In this document: piece by piece, positions 9,501 through 18,452 of the stretch | Layout: each line of letters starts with the position of its first letter | How positions within the stretch are numbered: position 1 is the stretch's first letter | IMG/VR virus record: IMGVR_UViG_3300036770_006043 | Location: 1-38,155 of that record | Origin: a virus | Length of the DNA: 38,155 nt | Direction: 5' to 3' (one strand) | Position numbers and translations under genes: made by a program | The notes under the pieces: generated by a model | The model's input: only the letters and a program-made list of their open reading frames with translations | Databases searched by the model: none | Told to the model about the DNA's origin: nothing

Positions 9501-12500
9501 TACCGTTACAAGAACTAACGGAAACACCGATACACAATGGACTGACAGCACCAATCTCACAGGAGGATCAGCGGCTTCGTCGTTTATCGGTTCAGCTATA
9601 GATATCATAATTAATATCCTTACAACAGGAGCTACCACAGCCGCACCTTCAATTACTGTAACTTCTATCACCGGTAGTAATACAGCAGTAACTGGAAGCG
9701 CACACGGATTAGCGGCAGGAGACACATTCGTTCCTCGCACCACAGCCAACGGTTTCGTCAAGAACAGAAAATATTGGGTATTGACTGCACCTAGTGGCAC
9801 AGAGTTTACAGTGTCTACAACATTCGGCGGTAGCACACATACACTAACCAACGGAACAGGATTAAGTATCGTTGGAGACGTTACAGATACTCCTCCTGCG
9901 ACCAACGGAGTCACTTCTACTACAGCGTTGATTACTGCCGCGCAGACACTAGATGCCGCGCAGGAAACCATAGTACAGAATGTCGTAGACGATCTAAACG
10001 CGGTAGCCTGGCATACTGATTTTGTCGTCGATGATACATCTTTAACTACGACTCAGTTTAGAATCTATGTAGGCAAACATACATTGGCACATACCTATGT
10101 CAGTGGCGGCACAGTTACTAAATCCGACGAAACAGTTTTAAATATTTCTAATTTTGTCTACAACGAAAGTACAGGATATGCAATTGTAACTACAACTACA
10201 CACGGTCTTGAAGCAGGAGATATCGTAGATATAGAAGATATCACAGTATCTTGCCTGTCGTCGGGTGGTAGTCCTGTACAGACTGTGTTTCCGAGTTCGA
10301 CCAAAACCGATGGCGTGACACCTAAAATCCGTTATCTACAGCACAAATGCCTGAGAGATACTAGATTAATATTAGAAGCTGTGATGTACGATTTTATGTT
10401 CAACAGCAACGTGCAGACAAAGGTAGCAGGTTATTCTTACCTAAGATCAACTGCTAGTGACGTATACGATCTAAATCAAAAAACCATAACTAGAGATGCG
10501 TTGGCAAATGCTAAAACAGAAGCTTTGGCTAATGTCGGCGGTGACACTACCGCTCAAGCGAGAATCGAATCTCTAATGACACTGTTAGATGATATCGTAT
10601 TCAGCGGTAGTACAGAAGGCAGTAGATGTGCAAGCGGAAACAGAATGATCGACTATGCTGTGTTACAGCTAGAAAGAAATAGAAGTTATATCGTAGCAGA
10701 AATAGATGCATACATAGACTCAACCTACACTACAACGGTTACCAACGCTACCGCGTCAACAGATCTGTTTACTTGTTCTTCAACGGCGTGGATGCAGAGA
10801 GGAACAGCTATTAGATTTAGCGGCACAGTGTTTGGTGGAATTAACACAGAAACAACTTATTATGTACAAAATGTCGTAAGCTCAACAACATTCAAGATCA
10901 CTACAACTAGAGGATCTAATGCGGCTTTAGATATTACCAGCGATTCTGCCGGATCAATGACAGTTAAATTGCACTATAACAGCGATCTCTGTCTGCGAGA
11001 TGTTAATTCTTATATAGATGCGTTGAAATTCGATCTTAAGTTCCCTGGAAATTACAAATCTCTAATGTCTGCGAGATATTATGCCAACGCTGTGGTCGGT
11101 AGCCTAGAAGAAGATATGTATTATCTACGTGATGCTACTGGAATTAGAGATCAGACACTGCAAGGACTTACTGGTGATCTTCTTGCACCAAACAGTATAG
11201 GAACTTCCAGAGTCAGTGCAGGTGCTTACTGTTCTCTAGATCCAGGATGGGGACCAGAAGATTATCGCACTTGGATCATCACTCGTTCGCCGTATGTCCA
11301 AGGTGTAACAACATTTGGTACTGCTTGTATCGGTCAGAAGATCGACGGAGCACTGCACAACGGAGGAAATGATTCTATAGTCTCTAATGACTTTACACAG
11401 GTATTGTCAGATGGTATTGGTGCATGGGTCGATAATAACGGTCGTGCTGAACTAGTTTCGGTGTTTACTTATTATGGTCATATCGGTTACCTAGCGACCA
11501 ATGGCGGTAGGATCCGTGGTACCAACGGTAACTGTTCTTACGGTGACTTTGGTGCTGTGGCAGAAGGTTTCGATACTTCAGAAACACCTAATACTGCTAT
11601 AGTTGATAACAGATTCCAGTTTAATGCCGTCGTAGATCGGATCGTCACTGACGGATCTGGTCTTTTACAATTCGAATTTACCAATGCTGGTATCGACTAC
11701 ACCGAAGCGGAGTATGTTATAACTGGTGGAGGGCTCAATGGAAATGTAGTCAACGATGAATTCCGTGATGATGCAGTTTTCGAAGTGAGAATGCTTGACC
11801 TTGTAGACGATAGTACCAACGCCGAAGAAGCTGACGGAAACTTTGGCGGATTTGGTTATATCACTAACAGCAATACTGCACAAGGAGGTTCTAGTACTTC
11901 TATAACTATAGCTGCTACTGATTCAGAAACCAGCACCGCATACGTAGGTATGAAAGTGGTTTTAACAGGCGGAGCCGGTGTAGGACAGTTTGGTATTATA
12001 ACTTCGTATAATTCAGGAACCAAAGTTGCAAATGTGGTGAAAGAAAGCACAGGAGTAGCAGGTTGGGATCATATGATTCCGGGAACCACTATAGCGAATC
12101 CAGATGCTTCTACTACATATATCATAGAACCTAGAGTGACATTTAGTGCTCCTGCATTTACTGCCGCAGCATCTATTTTACCAAGTTCAGGAACCTGGAG
12201 CAGTGCAGTTTACGGTGAAACTGCAGCAGTCTATACCAGCTTGTCAGGAACGTATTCCGGCAGTGGTGCAGGAGCGACATTCACGGTCATCCGCAATGGA
12301 TGGAAATATACACCATCTTTACAGACCGCAGGTACAGGTTACACTAGATTACAGACTATCACCATAGCCGGAAATAATCTAGGAGGTACGGCTGTAACTA
12401 ATGATCTAGTGATCACTATCACAGCAGTAAATTCTGTGACAGGCGCTATATTAGAATTCGATCATTCAGGCAGCGGTGCAGGCGGAAGATACGTGGCTGT

Positions 12501-14388
12501 AAGAAGCGGATCTACTAATGCCGGTGCATATTCAAATGACGGCATTTCTTGGACCGGCATGACTCTTCCTAGCACCGGTTCTTGGACAAGTGTAACGCAC
12601 GGTTTGATAGACGACGGATCTTCTGTCGGTAAAGTCAGCAGATTCGTAGCAGTACGCAGCGGTAGCACCGCAGCAGCTTATTCCGCAGACGGTATAACTT
12701 GGACCGCATCTACACTGCCATCTAGTGCGTCTTGGACTTCAGTAGCTTACGGTAATGGTCGATTTGTAGCTATTAGTAGCGGTGCGGGAGGTAATGTGGC
12801 AGTAAGTCTCGACGGTGAAACGTGGGATATCACTAGCAGCCTAACAGATTCGGGATACACAGAAGTCGCATATGGTCGAGGATTATTCGTGGCTATAAGA
12901 ACTGCAACAACCGACGCACAGACTAGTCCAGATGGTGTGACCTGGACCGCTAGAACTTTACCTGCTGCTGACGCTTGGATCAGTGTAACTTGGGGCAACA
13001 ATAAATTTGTAGCAGTAGCTTCGGATAGCAACGACGGTGCTATTAGCTTAGATGGTGCGACCTGGACTGCCGTGACTCTGGGTTCAGTCGACTCTAGTAC
13101 CGCAGGATACCAAAAAGTACGTTACGGTCAAGGATTGTTTATGGCCACAGTATACAAGAGTGGAGAAACTGGTTACTCCTTCTGTGTGACATCGGAAGAT
13201 GGATTAACTTGGAATGAACAGAGTCTTCCTGACAACGGCGGTAGCATAGAAGGTTACAACGCCTTGGCATTTGGTAATCCTCAACGAACAGGTCGTTGGG
13301 TAGCGCTTCAGTACGCTTCTGGAACACACGCAGTTAGTATCAGGACTGGTGCTAGAGCCAAAGGACGTGCTCTAGTAGCAGCTAATAAACTGTTCCAAGT
13401 TAATATTACAGAGCCAGGATCAGGTTATAATACAACACCGACGATCACATTTACGGATCCCAACAACACATTTGAGGCGCCTACTTTGGTTAGAAAGGGC
13501 AGCGGCGTACTAGCCAACCCAACATTTATCAATAGAGGATCGCAGTATGTTACGAGTAATGCAGAAATCGATACCGGTGACGGATATGCTGATTTATTCC
13601 AGCCAGGTGCATTTGTGGCTGTTAGGCAGATCACAGAAAGACCAGTACCAGGATCTAATGTGGTATTTGGACATCTTCCAGATAGAACATTTAAATTAGT
13701 GAATGTGATAACATTTTTAGGAACCAATGATGGTGGTTATACTGCATTCTTCCAAATAAGTCCAAATTTAACTATATCTGAAGCACCAGCCCATGAAACC
13801 AGTATAACTACCAGATTGCGTTATAGCCAGGTTAGACTTACAGGACATGACTTTTTAGATATAGGAACTGGTAATTTTGAGGATACAAACTATCCAGGAT
13901 TACCAACACAAGATCCGATACCTGCCAATGAAACAGTAGAAGGAAACGGCGGCCGGGTGTTCTTTACAGCCACTGATCAAGACGGTAACTTCCGAGTTGG
14001 CGACTTGTTCAATATCGAACAGAGCACTGGTATCGCGACATTGAATGCTGATGCATTCAATATTTCCGGACTGCAGGAATTGAATCTAGGTAATGTGACT
14101 CTAGGTGGCGGATCTGCGACAATCACAGAATTCTCGACCGATCCGTTCTTTACTGCCGATTCAGATAATATCGTTCCAACGCAGAGAGCTATCAAGGCCT
14201 TTATCGCCAGCCAGATTGGTGGCGGCGGAGCTAGTCTAAACGTGAACTCTGTGACTGCAGGTTCGATCTTTATCAGCAGTAACGTTATTACAACCACTAC
14301 CGGCGGACCAATTAAAATGAATGCTACTTTTGAGTTCCGCGGTGGAGTAATAGGTCTACCTTTAGCATTCAACTATTTTTTAAACTAA
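6520..14388 (+). CDS. giant fibre/virion protein with CBM-like repeats, beta-helix and beta-propeller (paralogue 2)
   Basis: 2622 residues, among the largest proteins such a phage would encode. It starts like its paralogue (MAEFKLGRIRFVWKGDW vs MAEFKISRIRYTWRNAW) and has the same order: seven CBM5/12-like repeats (~12-478), a beta-helix onset ('YFVATHGTDSPAPIYG', ~531), a core with 'GWGPEDYRTWIITRSPYVQG', an Asp-box-like propeller (~1988-2267, e.g. 'SLDGATWTAVTL') and the C-terminal block with 'GHDFLDIGTGNFEDTNYP' (~2442). The extra ~740 residues come largely from repetition of a C-x-R-D-x...DAxxYD module, seen about residues 613, 924, 1277 and 1490 against one in paralogue 1, plus small inserted domains near 315-400, 1045-1130 and 1405-1480. 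GGAG lies 6 bases before the ATG. Probably a large adsorption or fibre protein. Confidence 0.85.
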   Translation: MAEFKLGRIRFVWKGDWNPSTTYYIDDVIRYGARTYICAVGHTSAADFNTDLEYSPTKWNQMSDGQSWTGDWSTSTFYRINDVVKYGGLLYICNDSHTSAAIESTGLEADQSKWTLYAEGLDWKDDWSTATRYKVNDVVRYGGYTYVCNEYHTSAATSLLGLEADQSKWDEFNQGIEYKGNWVTATRYKVNDVVKYGAGSWICSTQHVADAAFLTDSTAGRWSQFIEGNEFESTWNSSTLYQPGDIVSYGGNQYVSKTVHTAATSADTPPATAADWDLFSEGLKYQSNWSNSTSYKIGEVVTRNGNAYVATVDSPSNAYTVTASNTATDIFTTSSTAGMVAGMSIRFAGVPFGGISVNSRYYVNEVVNGTTFKITDSFGGPVFNLTTASGTMTATVSAEPPNSSYWSVLSSGIYWRGAWEDDVEYNVGDAVRLSSNAYVCINSHRSEQDDGSTIGTQGGGAANSRPDLDTTGTYWSLLSIGSETDILSVRGDLVYYGGSGPTRLPVGREGQILRSNGTDPEWATLGEVDHVYFVATHGTDSPAPIYGKTFDKPWKTIRYACEQVEQGPMNPEAKKLLELNRVFIQREVTEFIQNQITNNIAPFTSAFVYDDFKCERDVGFVIDALIYDIGHGGNIKSRGAANSLIGGLSEEETESYPGLTLESEESVAAYNYMLEVVEDVLTQTAPAVNYQTLNGDNSTATVAQYFDADLEAESGTYTTIQGLVGIITDAITARAAASTPAEIAAALAAVPARRSPSNLIRVATGQYREVLPIIVPEQTCVQGDELRSTNAGPGTGTTNISDAMYSVGALTRMETVVGEIITGADVTESSGNTEIQSIAFPYASSEESTTIKQLVRTIQHNIDFRLNANILASYTLPTGYNTAYLNGYGDARTLIKENRQFAKSELIAFIAVNYPNVKYSKTKCKRDVGYIIDALIYDLTYGGNSQSVNAALAYFDGPGSEFAGIFGESTEEVTATIASYQRLKTILQQIAANTTVTRTNGNTDTQWTDSTNLTGGSAASSFIGSAIDIIINILTTGATTAAPSITVTSITGSNTAVTGSAHGLAAGDTFVPRTTANGFVKNRKYWVLTAPSGTEFTVSTTFGGSTHTLTNGTGLSIVGDVTDTPPATNGVTSTTALITAAQTLDAAQETIVQNVVDDLNAVAWHTDFVVDDTSLTTTQFRIYVGKHTLAHTYVSGGTVTKSDETVLNISNFVYNESTGYAIVTTTTHGLEAGDIVDIEDITVSCLSSGGSPVQTVFPSSTKTDGVTPKIRYLQHKCLRDTRLILEAVMYDFMFNSNVQTKVAGYSYLRSTASDVYDLNQKTITRDALANAKTEALANVGGDTTAQARIESLMTLLDDIVFSGSTEGSRCASGNRMIDYAVLQLERNRSYIVAEIDAYIDSTYTTTVTNATASTDLFTCSSTAWMQRGTAIRFSGTVFGGINTETTYYVQNVVSSTTFKITTTRGSNAALDITSDSAGSMTVKLHYNSDLCLRDVNSYIDALKFDLKFPGNYKSLMSARYYANAVVGSLEEDMYYLRDATGIRDQTLQGLTGDLLAPNSIGTSRVSAGAYCSLDPGWGPEDYRTWIITRSPYVQGVTTFGTACIGQKIDGALHNGGNDSIVSNDFTQVLSDGIGAWVDNNGRAELVSVFTYYGHIGYLATNGGRIRGTNGNCSYGDFGAVAEGFDTSETPNTAIVDNRFQFNAVVDRIVTDGSGLLQFEFTNAGIDYTEAEYVITGGGLNGNVVNDEFRDDAVFEVRMLDLVDDSTNAEEADGNFGGFGYITNSNTAQGGSSTSITIAATDSETSTAYVGMKVVLTGGAGVGQFGIITSYNSGTKVANVVKESTGVAGWDHMIPGTTIANPDASTTYIIEPRVTFSAPAFTAAASILPSSGTWSSAVYGETAAVYTSLSGTYSGSGAGATFTVIRNGWKYTPSLQTAGTGYTRLQTITIAGNNLGGTAVTNDLVITITAVNSVTGAILEFDHSGSGAGGRYVAVRSGSTNAGAYSNDGISWTGMTLPSTGSWTSVTHGLIDDGSSVGKVSRFVAVRSGSTAAAYSADGITWTASTLPSSASWTSVAYGNGRFVAISSGAGGNVAVSLDGETWDITSSLTDSGYTEVAYGRGLFVAIRTATTDAQTSPDGVTWTARTLPAADAWISVTWGNNKFVAVASDSNDGAISLDGATWTAVTLGSVDSSTAGYQKVRYGQGLFMATVYKSGETGYSFCVTSEDGLTWNEQSLPDNGGSIEGYNALAFGNPQRTGRWVALQYASGTHAVSIRTGARAKGRALVAANKLFQVNITEPGSGYNTTPTITFTDPNNTFEAPTLVRKGSGVLANPTFINRGSQYVTSNAEIDTGDGYADLFQPGAFVAVRQITERPVPGSNVVFGHLPDRTFKLVNVITFLGTNDGGYTAFFQISPNLTISEAPAHETSITTRLRYSQVRLTGHDFLDIGTGNFEDTNYPGLPTQDPIPANETVEGNGGRVFFTATDQDGNFRVGDLFNIEQSTGIATLNADAFNISGLQELNLGNVTLGGGSATITEFSTDPFFTADSDNIVPTQRAIKAFIASQIGGGGASLNVNSVTAGSIFISSNVITTTTGGPIKMNATFEFRGGVIGLPLAFNYFLN
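6541..7950 (+). repeat. seven CBM5/12-like coding repeats, copy set 2
   Basis: Seven units of W..xW...T.Y...DVV.YGG..Y.C...HTSA form, about 45-60 codons each, some keeping the Cys and HTSA end and some degenerate. The third and fourth share 'TATRYKVNDVV', the most recent-looking duplication of the set. An ~85-codon unrelated insert separates the sixth and seventh units. Confidence 0.75.
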
Positions 14389-14410
14389 ATATATAACGGA
14401 GAAATAAATT

Positions 14411-14731
14411 ATGGCAACAGGAAGACTAGGAGTAGCAGATTTAGCAGCAGCTACCAATACTACACTTTACACAGTACCGTCTTCGACATTTTCAGTAGTG
14501 TCATTGAGTTTGTGTAATAGAGGCACATCAACGGTTACGGTGAGAGTGGCAGTTTCTGCATCTGGAACGCCAGCTGACAGCGAATACATCGAATATGATG
14601 TAAATCTGCTAGCCAAAGGTGTGTTAGAAAGAACAGGTATCGTGTTAGACGCAGGTAAAAATATTGTGGTAAGAGCCAGCGCTACAAACGTATCAGCTGT
14701 CTGTTATGGTATCGAAACCGCCACAGCCTAA
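14411..14731 (+). CDS. small beta-rich virion-like protein (paralogue of the 120-452 product)
   Basis: 106 residues. The sequence has a beta-sandwich pattern: 'TTLYTVPSSTFSVVSLSLCN', then V-T-V-R-V-A-V, then 'LLAKGVLERTGIVLDAGKNI'. The V..L.P......G..........L..G..I.V.A layout is the same as in the 110-residue product at the start of the window. A GGAG lies 9 bases before the ATG. It follows the giant fibre gene by 22 bases, so co-transcription and a role in the same structure are likely. Small proteins of this type recur in marine T4-like phage fibre clusters. Exact role unknown. Confidence 0.75.
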   Translation: MATGRLGVADLAAATNTTLYTVPSSTFSVVSLSLCNRGTSTVTVRVAVSASGTPADSEYIEYDVNLLAKGVLERTGIVLDAGKNIVVRASATNVSAVCYGIETATA

Positions 14732-14750
14732 TAAAAAATAGGAGATAGAA

Positions 14751-15023
14751 ATGGGACGAAGTATTCATACAGGAACAGCAGGTAGTGGCGGTGGAATTGG
14801 ATCGCTGAATGTTATCGCTAATAAGATAACCAGCGTGGTAGAAAATGATGACATCGAATTCGAACCTAACGGTACTGGTAAAGTAGAGATGGTTAGGAAC
14901 ACTTCGGCTACCAGCACCAGCACAGGTGCTTTAGTCGTAGTAGGAGGTGTCGGCATAGGCGAAAATCTTTGGGTAGGTGGTAATATCGAAGGTGCAGGTA
15001 CTATTAACGGCGGAACATTCTAA
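14751..15023 (+). CDS. short virion protein with fibre-like repeat
   Basis: 90 residues. An N-terminal Gly/Ser-rich segment precedes 'IEFEPNGTGKVEMVRNT' and 'GALVVVGGVGIGENLWVGGN'. This alternation of (F/E)PNGTGxV with GGxGIGxNLxVGG is the repeat found in long fibre proteins of cyanophages, so it is probably a stand-alone fibre segment or connector. A GGAG lies 7 bases before the ATG. The stop overlaps the start of the next gene as TAATG (15021-15025), which implies translational coupling to the first glycine-rich fibre. Confidence 0.75.
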   Translation: MGRSIHTGTAGSGGGIGSLNVIANKITSVVENDDIEFEPNGTGKVEMVRNTSATSTSTGALVVVGGVGIGENLWVGGNIEGAGTINGGTF

Positions 15024-15982
15024 TGCCTAATATAAAGCTAAAAACATCAAATACTCCCGGATCTGTTCCCGCAGGACTGGTGCCAGGTGAATTAGCTATT
15101 AACACAGCAGATAATGCCTTGTATATAGGCAATGCTTCAGGCACAACCATAAAAATAGTAGGTACACTAGCAGCCAACCCTGCAAACAATGTAACTATTA
15201 CAGGCGGATCCATACAAGGAACCACTGTGGGTGCCGTGACGCCGGGAACGTTGACCACCGGCAATTTAAAAATCGCTAGCGGACAAGCAGTGTCGTCCGC
15301 ATCAACTTCCACGAGCCTAGGAACCAGTAATTCTGTTATAGCTACCCAATCAGCAGTGAAAAGTTATGCTGACACACACGTAGGAGCTCTCAAGAATATC
15401 TATACATTTACCAGCAACGGTACCTACACCAAAAGTGGTGCTGATGTACGTCAAATACGTGTGATCTGTGTAGGTGGCGGTGGCGGCGGTAGAGGTTACG
15501 GTGAAAGCGGTGGCGCAGGTGGATTCACAGAAGAATGGATCGATGCGACAGGAATCTCAACAGTTAGCATAACGATCGGTGGTGGTGGTGGTGGCGGGGT
15601 ATACTATGGTTATAGTCCCGGCGGAGGCACCACCAGTTTCGGCAGCTATTGCTCGGCATCTGGGGGCAACGGTGCCAATAACAACCAAGATCACACCGGT
15701 GGACGAGGTGGTGATGGCAGCGGCGGAAACTTAAATTTCACAGGTGGCGGTGGCGTGGGACATCATAACTGCCACACAGCATCATATCATAATCCCGGAA
15801 TGGGCGGAGCCAGTTTCTTTGGGGGTGCTCAACCAGGCGTACACTATACCGGTCGTTCGGAAGACGTGGGAGCGTTTGGCGCTGGGGGTACAGGATCAAA
15901 CTGGTACAACAACGGTGCTAACAACTACGACAGAGGATTTGACGGCAAAGCCGGAGTATGTATAGTCTACGAGTACAGATAA
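15023..15982 (+). CDS. tail fibre with Mtd-like N-terminus and glycine-rich tip (copy 1 of 3)
   Basis: 319 residues. Residues 1-50 (MPNIKLKTSN, then GELAINTADNALYIG) match the pattern of the major tropism determinant N-terminal domain, a particle-attachment module. Residues ~60-115 are a short beta/helical stem including 'IATQSAVKSYADTHVGAL'. From ~123 ('KNIYTFTSNGTYTKSG') to the end is a glycine-rich domain with runs such as GGGGGGRGYGESGGAGG and ending CIVYEYR, similar to distal adhesin domains of T-even-like phages. The role inferred is receptor binding. It is the first of three tandem paralogues that keep the ends and differ in the loops, as expected of host-range determinants. Confidence 0.82.
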   Translation: MPNIKLKTSNTPGSVPAGLVPGELAINTADNALYIGNASGTTIKIVGTLAANPANNVTITGGSIQGTTVGAVTPGTLTTGNLKIASGQAVSSASTSTSLGTSNSVIATQSAVKSYADTHVGALKNIYTFTSNGTYTKSGADVRQIRVICVGGGGGGRGYGESGGAGGFTEEWIDATGISTVSITIGGGGGGGVYYGYSPGGGTTSFGSYCSASGGNGANNNQDHTGGRGGDGSGGNLNFTGGGGVGHHNCHTASYHNPGMGGASFFGGAQPGVHYTGRSEDVGAFGAGGTGSNWYNNGANNYDRGFDGKAGVCIVYEYR

Positions 15983-18452
15983 AATGCCAAGAATAAAGAT
16001 AAAAACATCAACCACATCAACAGCAGTACCAGCTGCCGGTAGTCTTCAGCAAGGAGAATTGGTAGCTAATCTAGCAGATAACAAAGTATGGGTGGGCGAT
16101 GCCAGCGGCAACCCCATACAGCTCATAGACTCTATAGCCAGCCAAGATAGCGGATCGGTAGCTATCACTGGCGGTAACATAAACGGCACAGCCATCACAG
16201 CCACCAATGTAGATACGACTGCACTGACGCTGACAGGCGAAACATTGTATTACGACGAGGGAACAGCGGCCAATAGTTTCACAGCGAATTGGAATAACTC
16301 TACTACCTATAACATGGCGGACTTTGGCGGGCTAGGCAATGTCACTGCACACGGTTGGTCATCGGGTCCAGCAACTTATACATTAACACTGACAGGTATT
16401 CCTGCACACACAGAAGTGAGATATCAGTGTTTTTTACATTTAGTAGATTCGTTAGACAACGAGACTTCTAACATTTTTACCATGAACAGCGGTGGTACAG
16501 AAACAGAAAGACTACGCTTTAGAAAACCAAATACAACGTCTCCTCCAGCATACGATGTCATCGCTTCCGGAACTACAGTATCGTGGCACGGAAATAGATT
16601 TTATAGTTATCAGCCTTGGGGTGGAAACAGGACTGCTGAAAACGGTGGCGCCAACGGATATATCATAATGGATACCGGATGGTATGCTCATGCGCTAACA
16701 AGTTTCACGGCTAGGCATGTTCTCGGAGCAGACCAAGCACAGTCTGATGAAGCACAGTATATCAGCCATGTGAAACTGTGGATAAGAGGAGCGACCAATA
16801 CCTATACCTCGATAGCCACATCATTGAGCAGCGGTGCAACCAGTGCATTGCCCACACAAAATGCTGTAAAAACTTTTATCGATACCAATCTGGGAACTAC
16901 CTCGACTTTTGTTAAAAACGTCTATACATTTACCAGTAACGGTACCTATACCAAGAGCGGATCAGATGTCCGCGCAGTGCGAGCGATCTGTATTGGAGGT
17001 GGCGGCGGAGGTAGAGGCTATGGAGAAAGCGGAGGTGCTGGCGGATATGCAGAAAGAACTATCGGAGCAGAAGCTATATCGACAGTTAGCGTAACGGTAG
17101 GTGGCGGCGGCGGCGGCGGTAATTATTTCGGTAACAGTCCAGCCGGTGGTACTACCAGTTTTGGTTCATATGTCAGCGCTTCGGGCGGCAGCGGTGCTAA
17201 CAACCATGGCAGCCACATCGGAGGACATGGCGGTCTTGGATCAACCGGGGATGTGATCAGCCGTGGCGGCGGTGGCAAAGGACACAATAACGGTGTGAAC
17301 AATCCCAGTAACTCCGCAGTGGGTCGTGGTGGTGCAGGATTTTTTGGCGGATCGAGAAACAGCCATCACAGTGCTAGCCGTCCAGCGGACCACGGTGCAC
17401 CAGGCGGCGGCGGAACCGCATCAGTTGGCGGATCGGGTGGTACAGGATCCGATGGTCGAGCCGGTATTTGCATTGTATACGAATTGAGATAAAAAAATAT
17501 GCCTATTTTTAAATTTAGAAACAGCACATCTAGCGGAGCACAACCGGCCAACGGTGATCTAGAGGACGGCGAGATTGCTATCAACGTCGCCAATCAAAGA
17601 ATGTTCGAAGGCACAGCCAGCTCGACCACGGTTAAGATAACTGATACACTGGCGGTCCAACGCCCAAACAGCGTCAATATCAGTGGCGGCACAGCATCAG
17701 TTACCGATCTCAATACATCTACATTGGCCGCGGTGAATACAAACTCTTTGGTTCTTGGCGGGACTACGATCAGCGCAGCCGCAGCTGATCCGTCTAACAA
17801 TTCAGCTTCTGCAGCCCCTACTGCAGCCAGCGCATTCTATAGAGTCAACGAACTGCGGGGAAAACTTAAAAACGTATTCACTTTTACATCAAGCGGTACT
17901 TATACCAAAAGCGGTTCAGATGTCAACAGAATCCATGTGATCGTCATGGGTGGTGGCGGTGGCGGTAGGGCATATTCGGAATGCGGAGGTGCCGGTGGAT
18001 ATGCAGAAAAAATAATCGATGCTACCAGTGTCACTACCGTTACTGTGACCATAGGCGGTCCAGGGACGGGAGGTGTTTATTTTGGGTTTAGTCCTGGAGG
18101 TGGTACTACCAGCTTCGGATCTTTTGTATCAGCCAGCGGTGGCGACGGCGCGAACAGCCATATACAACACAACGGTGGTCGGGGAGGTCTAGGATCTAAC
18201 GGTGATTTAAATGCACGAGGCGGTGGCGGTGGCGGGCATAATAACATGGACCAATATTCCAGTAGCTGTGCTCCGGGTGGTGAGGGCGGTATTGGATTTT
18301 TTGGTGGCGGAACTCCTGGAGCACACACCAGCGGTGCTCAGCCTGCGGATGTTGCAGCATGGGGAGCAGGAGGAGTTGCAGTATCGCCTAGCCATAACGG
18401 TCAAGGCGGTCGTAACGGCAGAGGTGGAATCTGTATAATTTATGAATACAAA
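15391..18452 (+). repeat. three direct repeats encoding glycine-rich adhesin tips
   Basis: Copies at about 15391-15979, 16914-17489 and 17863-18452. All begin with near-identical DNA encoding YTFTS-GTYTKSG, followed by GGTGGCGG-type runs encoding the first polyglycine loop. The copies are in direct orientation at ~0.9-1.5 kb spacing. They are diverged between the conserved blocks, so homologous exchange could swap loops or delete a copy. Confidence 0.7.
15984..17492 (+). CDS. tail fibre with Mtd-like N-terminus, extra central domain and glycine-rich tip (copy 2 of 3)
   Basis: 502 residues. The N-terminus (MPRIKIKTST, GELVANLADNKVWVG) and the C-terminal glycine-rich tip (from 'KNVYTFTSNGTYTKSG', ending CIVYELR) are paralogous to its neighbours. 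Between them lies an extra domain of about 190 residues (~75-270) absent from copies 1 and 3. It contains 'TYTLTLTGIPAHTEVRYQCF' and 'TSPPAYDVIASGTTVSW' and looks like an all-beta module, possibly glycan binding. It begins one base after the preceding stop. The cargo between conserved ends suggests domain acquisition by recombination. Function inferred as a receptor-binding fibre. Confidence 0.82.
   Translation: MPRIKIKTSTTSTAVPAAGSLQQGELVANLADNKVWVGDASGNPIQLIDSIASQDSGSVAITGGNINGTAITATNVDTTALTLTGETLYYDEGTAANSFTANWNNSTTYNMADFGGLGNVTAHGWSSGPATYTLTLTGIPAHTEVRYQCFLHLVDSLDNETSNIFTMNSGGTETERLRFRKPNTTSPPAYDVIASGTTVSWHGNRFYSYQPWGGNRTAENGGANGYIIMDTGWYAHALTSFTARHVLGADQAQSDEAQYISHVKLWIRGATNTYTSIATSLSSGATSALPTQNAVKTFIDTNLGTTSTFVKNVYTFTSNGTYTKSGSDVRAVRAICIGGGGGGRGYGESGGAGGYAERTIGAEAISTVSVTVGGGGGGGNYFGNSPAGGTTSFGSYVSASGGSGANNHGSHIGGHGGLGSTGDVISRGGGGKGHNNGVNNPSNSAVGRGGAGFFGGSRNSHHSASRPADHGAPGGGGTASVGGSGGTGSDGRAGICIVYELR

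Noticed and set aside
9480-9971. 163-codon open frame on the minus strand within the second giant gene
   Set aside because: Antisense shadow of repetitive Thr/Ser/Ala-rich coding DNA; low-complexity Val/Pro-rich product and no ribosome site or neighbour context.
16420-16470. Third cupredoxin site in the middle glycine-rich fibre ('RYQCFLHLVDSLD')
   Set aside because: C-x2-H is present but no Met ligand or upstream H-P strand follows; it belongs to a different beta domain.
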